A stretch of 64,000 nt of DNA from contig NZ_JBCNJT010000001.1 of the NCBI RefSeq assembly GCF_039596395.1, positions 651,315-715,314 of the forward strand, written 5' to 3'. This stretch comes from Fluviicola sp. (lineage in GTDB: Bacteria; Bacteroidota; Bacteroidia; Flavobacteriales_D; Crocinitomicaceae). Every line of letters begins with the position of its first letter. Position 1 is the first letter of the stretch. The notes beneath the pieces are model-generated. The model made no database searches. It had not been told where the DNA came from and saw nothing but the letters and a program-made list of their open reading frames with translations. Shown here piece after piece: positions 61,518-64,000 of the stretch. Made by a program: the position numbers and the translations under genes.

Positions 61518-61576
61518 AAAAGCTATTGAAATTGAAATTGAAATAATTGAATTAATAACCATAAAATAATATTGCT

Positions 61577-61669
61577 ATGCCAAGCGGTAAAAAAAGAAAA
61601 AGACATAAAATGGCGACGCACAAGCGTAAGAAAAGACTAAGAAAAAATCGTCATAAAAAGAAGAAATAA
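61577..61669 (+). CDS. Tiny ribosomal-type protein (AURKAIP1/COX24, mS38/bS22-like)
   Basis: 30 residues, MPSGKKRKRHKMATHKRKKR then LRKNRHKKKK; more than half Lys, Arg or His. It matches the short AURKAIP1/COX24-domain proteins annotated in Bacteroidota and resembles mitochondrial mS38 and mycobacterial bS22, which sit in the small ribosomal subunit near the decoding region. Missed by ordinary ORF length cut-offs. Own promoter, monocistronic so far as seen; a 107-nt spacer separates it from the RNase gene. Confidence 0.85.
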   Translation: MPSGKKRKRHKMATHKRKKRLRKNRHKKKK

Positions 61670-61756
61670 GAATCTTCTTAAGATAGTTGGAAGAGCTTAG
61701 TAAGTGGTTTTGCTTACTAAGTTTTTCTATTTTAGTTACTTTCTAATTATACGTTC

Positions 61757-63304
61757 GTGAGTTTAGAACTAGTTGTAGACACCCGTGATGGTGGAGTATG
61801 GCTTGCTCTCTTGCGCGATGGGAAATTGATTGAACTGCATCAGGAGCAGGGAAGTACCGATTTTGCCGTAGGTGATATTTACCTGGGGAAAGTCAGAAAG
61901 GTGGTTCCCAGTCTGAATGCGGCTTTTGTGGATGTCGGATACGAGAAAGATGCGTTTTTGCATTACCTCGATCTGGGGCCACAATTCCAATCTTTGAATA
62001 AATTTACCAAAGATACCCTGCAAGGGAAGCAGAATGTTGCTGATTTGCTTTATTTTAAAGCGGAAAAAGACATTCCAAAAGACGGAAAGATTACCGAGAT
62101 TGTATCCACTTCATCACCCATATTGGTTCAGGTTGCAAAAGAGCCTATATCCAGCAAAGGACCTCGTTTAAGTGCAGAATTGACACTTGCAGGGCGCTAT
62201 TTGGTGTTAGTGCCGTTTTCGGAAAAAGTTTCCATCTCCCAAAAAATTAAGAGTCAGGAAGAGCGTGACCGTTTGCGTCATTTGATGGACGATATCAAAC
62301 CGAAGAACTTTGGTGTGATCATCCGTACGGTTGCTGAAAACAAGAAAGTGGAAGCAATCGACCAGGACCTTAGAAACCTGATGGAGAAGTGGAAGAACAT
62401 GCATGCAAACTTAAAGCAGGCAACTCCACCTCGTCGCGTTTTAGGTGAAATTGACAAAACTTCATCCATTCTTCGTGACTTACTGAATGCTGATTTCTCC
62501 AATATCCACGTGAGCGACGAAAAGCTCATGTCGGAATTGAAAGGATACATCAGCGGAATTGCCCCTGGTCGTGAGAAAATCCTGAAATTGTATGACGGAA
62601 AACTCAATATTTTTGAGCGTTTCGGTATCAATAAGCAAATTAAGACCATGTTCGGTAAAAAAGTGCCGCTTCCTTCCGGAGGTTACCTGATTATCGAGCA
62701 CACGGAAGCCATGCACGTGATCGACGTGAACAGCGGAAACCGTAAAGGTGCCGACGGACAGGAATCCAATGCGCTGGCTACAAACATTGAAGCAGCAGAA
62801 GAAATTGCCCGTTTACTTCAATTGCGCGATATGGGTGGAATCGTTTGTATCGATTTCATTGATATGCACGATAAGGAAAACAACAAGGATTTGTTCGAGA
62901 AACTGAAGGAATTTATGCGTTCCGATAGAGCAAAGCATAACATTCTTCCTCCGTCCAAATTTGGTGTTGTGGAAATTACCCGCCAGCGTGTAAGGCCTGA
63001 GACAGATATCAATACGTCTGAAACATGCCCTACCTGCAACGGAACAGGTGAAGTACAGGCATCGATCTTGTTTGCCGAAGAAATTGAAATGAATCTGAAT
63101 TTCCTGTTGGGAGATAAAAAGGAAAAGAAAGTGACTTTGATGGTTCACCCGTACTTAGAAGCTTATTTCAAGAAAGGATTCATCTCGAAACAATGGAAAT
63201 GGTTCCTGAAATACAAAAAATGGGTAGATGTGCGCGGAGTAACCGCCTATCACTTACTGGAATACAATTTCCTGGATAAAGATAATAACGAAATTGCTCT
63301 CTGA
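61757..63304 (+). CDS. rng: RNase E/G family endoribonuclease
   Basis: 515 residues, GTG start. S1 domain early ([31 protein letters not shown]), RNase-H-like and catalytic DNase-I-like region with [10 protein letters not shown] (metal-binding Asp), then the zinc-link [10 protein letters not shown] near residue 425. RNase G-like length, without the long scaffold tail of RNase E. Overlaps recX by TGATG. Confidence 0.95.
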   Translation: MSLELVVDTRDGGVWLALLRDGKLIELHQEQGSTDFAVGDIYLGKVRKVVPSLNAAFVDVGYEKDAFLHYLDLGPQFQSLNKFTKDTLQGKQNVADLLYFKAEKDIPKDGKITEIVSTSSPILVQVAKEPISSKGPRLSAELTLAGRYLVLVPFSEKVSISQKIKSQEERDRLRHLMDDIKPKNFGVIIRTVAENKKVEAIDQDLRNLMEKWKNMHANLKQATPPRRVLGEIDKTSSILRDLLNADFSNIHVSDEKLMSELKGYISGIAPGREKILKLYDGKLNIFERFGINKQIKTMFGKKVPLPSGGYLIIEHTEAMHVIDVNSGNRKGADGQESNALATNIEAAEEIARLLQLRDMGGIVCIDFIDMHDKENNKDLFEKLKEFMRSDRAKHNILPPSKFGVVEITRQRVRPETDINTSETCPTCNGTGEVQASILFAEEIEMNLNFLLGDKKEKKVTLMVHPYLEAYFKKGFISKQWKWFLKYKKWVDVRGVTAYHLLEYNFLDKDNNEIAL

Positions 63305-63777
63305 TGGGGAGCAATTTTTCGTTTCTGGAAGCTAAGCACAAGATCGAATCCTATTGTGCTTACCAGGACAGGTCTCATTTCGAGGTCAGAAACAAACTCT
63401 TTTCCTGGGGACAAAGTGCTGAACAGGTCGATCAGTTAACAGCTTATCTGATTGAAAACAAATACCTGGACGAAGGCCGTTTTGCGGAATCCTACGTTTC
63501 CGGGAAGCTTCGTATCAAGCATTGGGGACGGATCAAAATCAAACAGGGATTAAAGCTGAAGCAAATCCCGGAAAAGATTATTCAACTGGCGTTTAAAACC
63601 ATTGACCCGGACGAATATTTCGAAATCCTGAAACACGAAATCGCCAAAAAACAAAAGGATCTCTCAAATGAGAAAGATCCCTGGAAAAAGAAGGCAAAAC
63701 TCCTTCGGTATGTGCAATCAAAAGGCTTTGAGAACGATTTGATTTATGAAGCATTAGAAGATTTGAATGAGGATTAA
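63304..63777 (+). CDS. recX: RecX-type regulator of RecA
   Basis: 157 residues. Three-helix RecX repeats: [51 protein letters not shown] and the third with [20 protein letters not shown]. The start overlaps the RNase stop (TGATG). Modulates RecA filaments in characterised species; recA is not in the window. Confidence 0.93.
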   Translation: MGSNFSFLEAKHKIESYCAYQDRSHFEVRNKLFSWGQSAEQVDQLTAYLIENKYLDEGRFAESYVSGKLRIKHWGRIKIKQGLKLKQIPEKIIQLAFKTIDPDEYFEILKHEIAKKQKDLSNEKDPWKKKAKLLRYVQSKGFENDLIYEALEDLNED

Positions 63778-63784
63778 CCTGTTT

Positions 63785-63920
63785 CTCCCCTTGAGGGGAG
63801 ATCAAGAGGGGTGGTGGATTTGGTTTCATCGAACAATATCTCTTCCCACTTCCTCTGACGGAGTCTGATACTCGTCAGAGTCTTCAGAACTTAGTCCCTC
63901 CTCCCCCAAAGAGGGAAAAA
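63785..63920. repeat. Compound inverted-repeat element after recX (MITE-like)
   Basis: CTCCCC-TTGA-GGGGAG at 63785-63800, an inner hairpin CTCTGACG...CGTCAGAG at 63853-63880, and a C/G-rich tail CCCTCCTCCCCCAAAGAGGGA. The ends are loosely inverted (GAGGGG and CCCTC). It resembles short dispersed elements often seen in Bacteroidota intergenic DNA. No coding. Confidence 0.5.
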
Positions 63921-63929
63921 TCGATACCG

Positions 63930-64000
63930 TTACTTAAACGTTGACTTCTTAAATAAACCCAGCATTTTTTGCTTGTCTGCTTCGTTGTTATACGAAATCG
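63930..64000 (-). CDS. C-terminal end of a gene cut by the window edge
   Basis: Only about 22 residues are visible on the minus strand, ending SYNNEADKQKMLGLFKKSTFK and TAA at 63930-63932. Open to the window edge. Family unknown. Confidence 0.45.
   Translation of the reverse strand, partial: ISYNNEADKQKMLGLFKKSTFK

Overview
The window reads as a chromosomal segment of a gliding-type Bacteroidota, most like the Flavobacteriales; a Fluviicola or Crocinitomicaceae-like genome is my impression, not a proof. Supporting signs are the mutY-ssb-gldE-gldD gene order, a secreted peptidase with a type IX secretion C-terminal signal, menaquinone genes (menA-menC), promoters of the Bacteroidota type (TAnnTTTG at -7), almost no Shine-Dalgarno sequences, a primase and a DnaJ with reduced zinc sites, and a 30-residue mS38/bS22-like ribosomal protein. 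I see no rRNA, tRNA, CRISPR array, prophage or intact insertion sequence.

Layout. 1-7.4 kb (mostly minus strand): dnaG, a MORN-type lipoprotein, a polyprenyl diphosphate synthase, rlmN and an LtaS-like membrane sulfatase. 7.5-12.1 kb: a two-component system followed by a PepSY-like lipoprotein, a TauE/SafE permease with its own PepSY-like tail and a DUF2490 outer-membrane protein; two of these genes have copies of the same upstream region. 12.2-19.4 kb: grpE-dnaJ, a CPBP protease, an ABC exporter pair, ppx, and an NtrC-type regulator without a DNA-binding domain. 19.4-23 kb: a lipoprotein and three tandem paralogues of an undescribed secreted family. 23-37.4 kb: a YfhO-like giant membrane protein, then a minus-strand surface-glycan operon (two glycosyltransferases, pseB, pseC, methyltransferase, dioxygenase, a broken pseudaminic-acid methylase, pseF, a double acetyltransferase, pseI) and a divergent flippase. 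37.4-47.1 kb: alaS, a UbiB kinase, two amino-acid permeases and dnaK. 47.2-54.9 kb: menC-menA, a beta-barrel protein, a nitronate monooxygenase-like enzyme, rhodanese, DedA, aroE and small genes. 55-64 kb: M14 peptidase, gldD, gldE, ssb, mutY, hup, the 30-residue ribosomal protein, an RNase E/G protein, recX and the end of one more gene.

How the genes work together. The pse operon makes and activates a nine-carbon acidic sugar and supplies transferases and a flippase for a surface glycan; it has no recognisable PseG here, and its methylase has collapsed to a fragment. dnaK and grpE-dnaJ lie 32 kb apart but share an unusual upstream architecture (clustered TGACA/TGTCA half-sites and TGGCA-N6-TTGAC), which suggests common stress control. 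Across the window a family of nearly perfect palindromes with a GTAGGGACGCGAT-like arm sits just downstream of stop codons, with paired changes in both arms.

The strongest items for follow-up are the heat-shock cis-element, the palindrome family, the two-frame methylase remnant, the three-gene KPVIYLY cluster and the two-component/PepSY/TauE/DUF2490 module.
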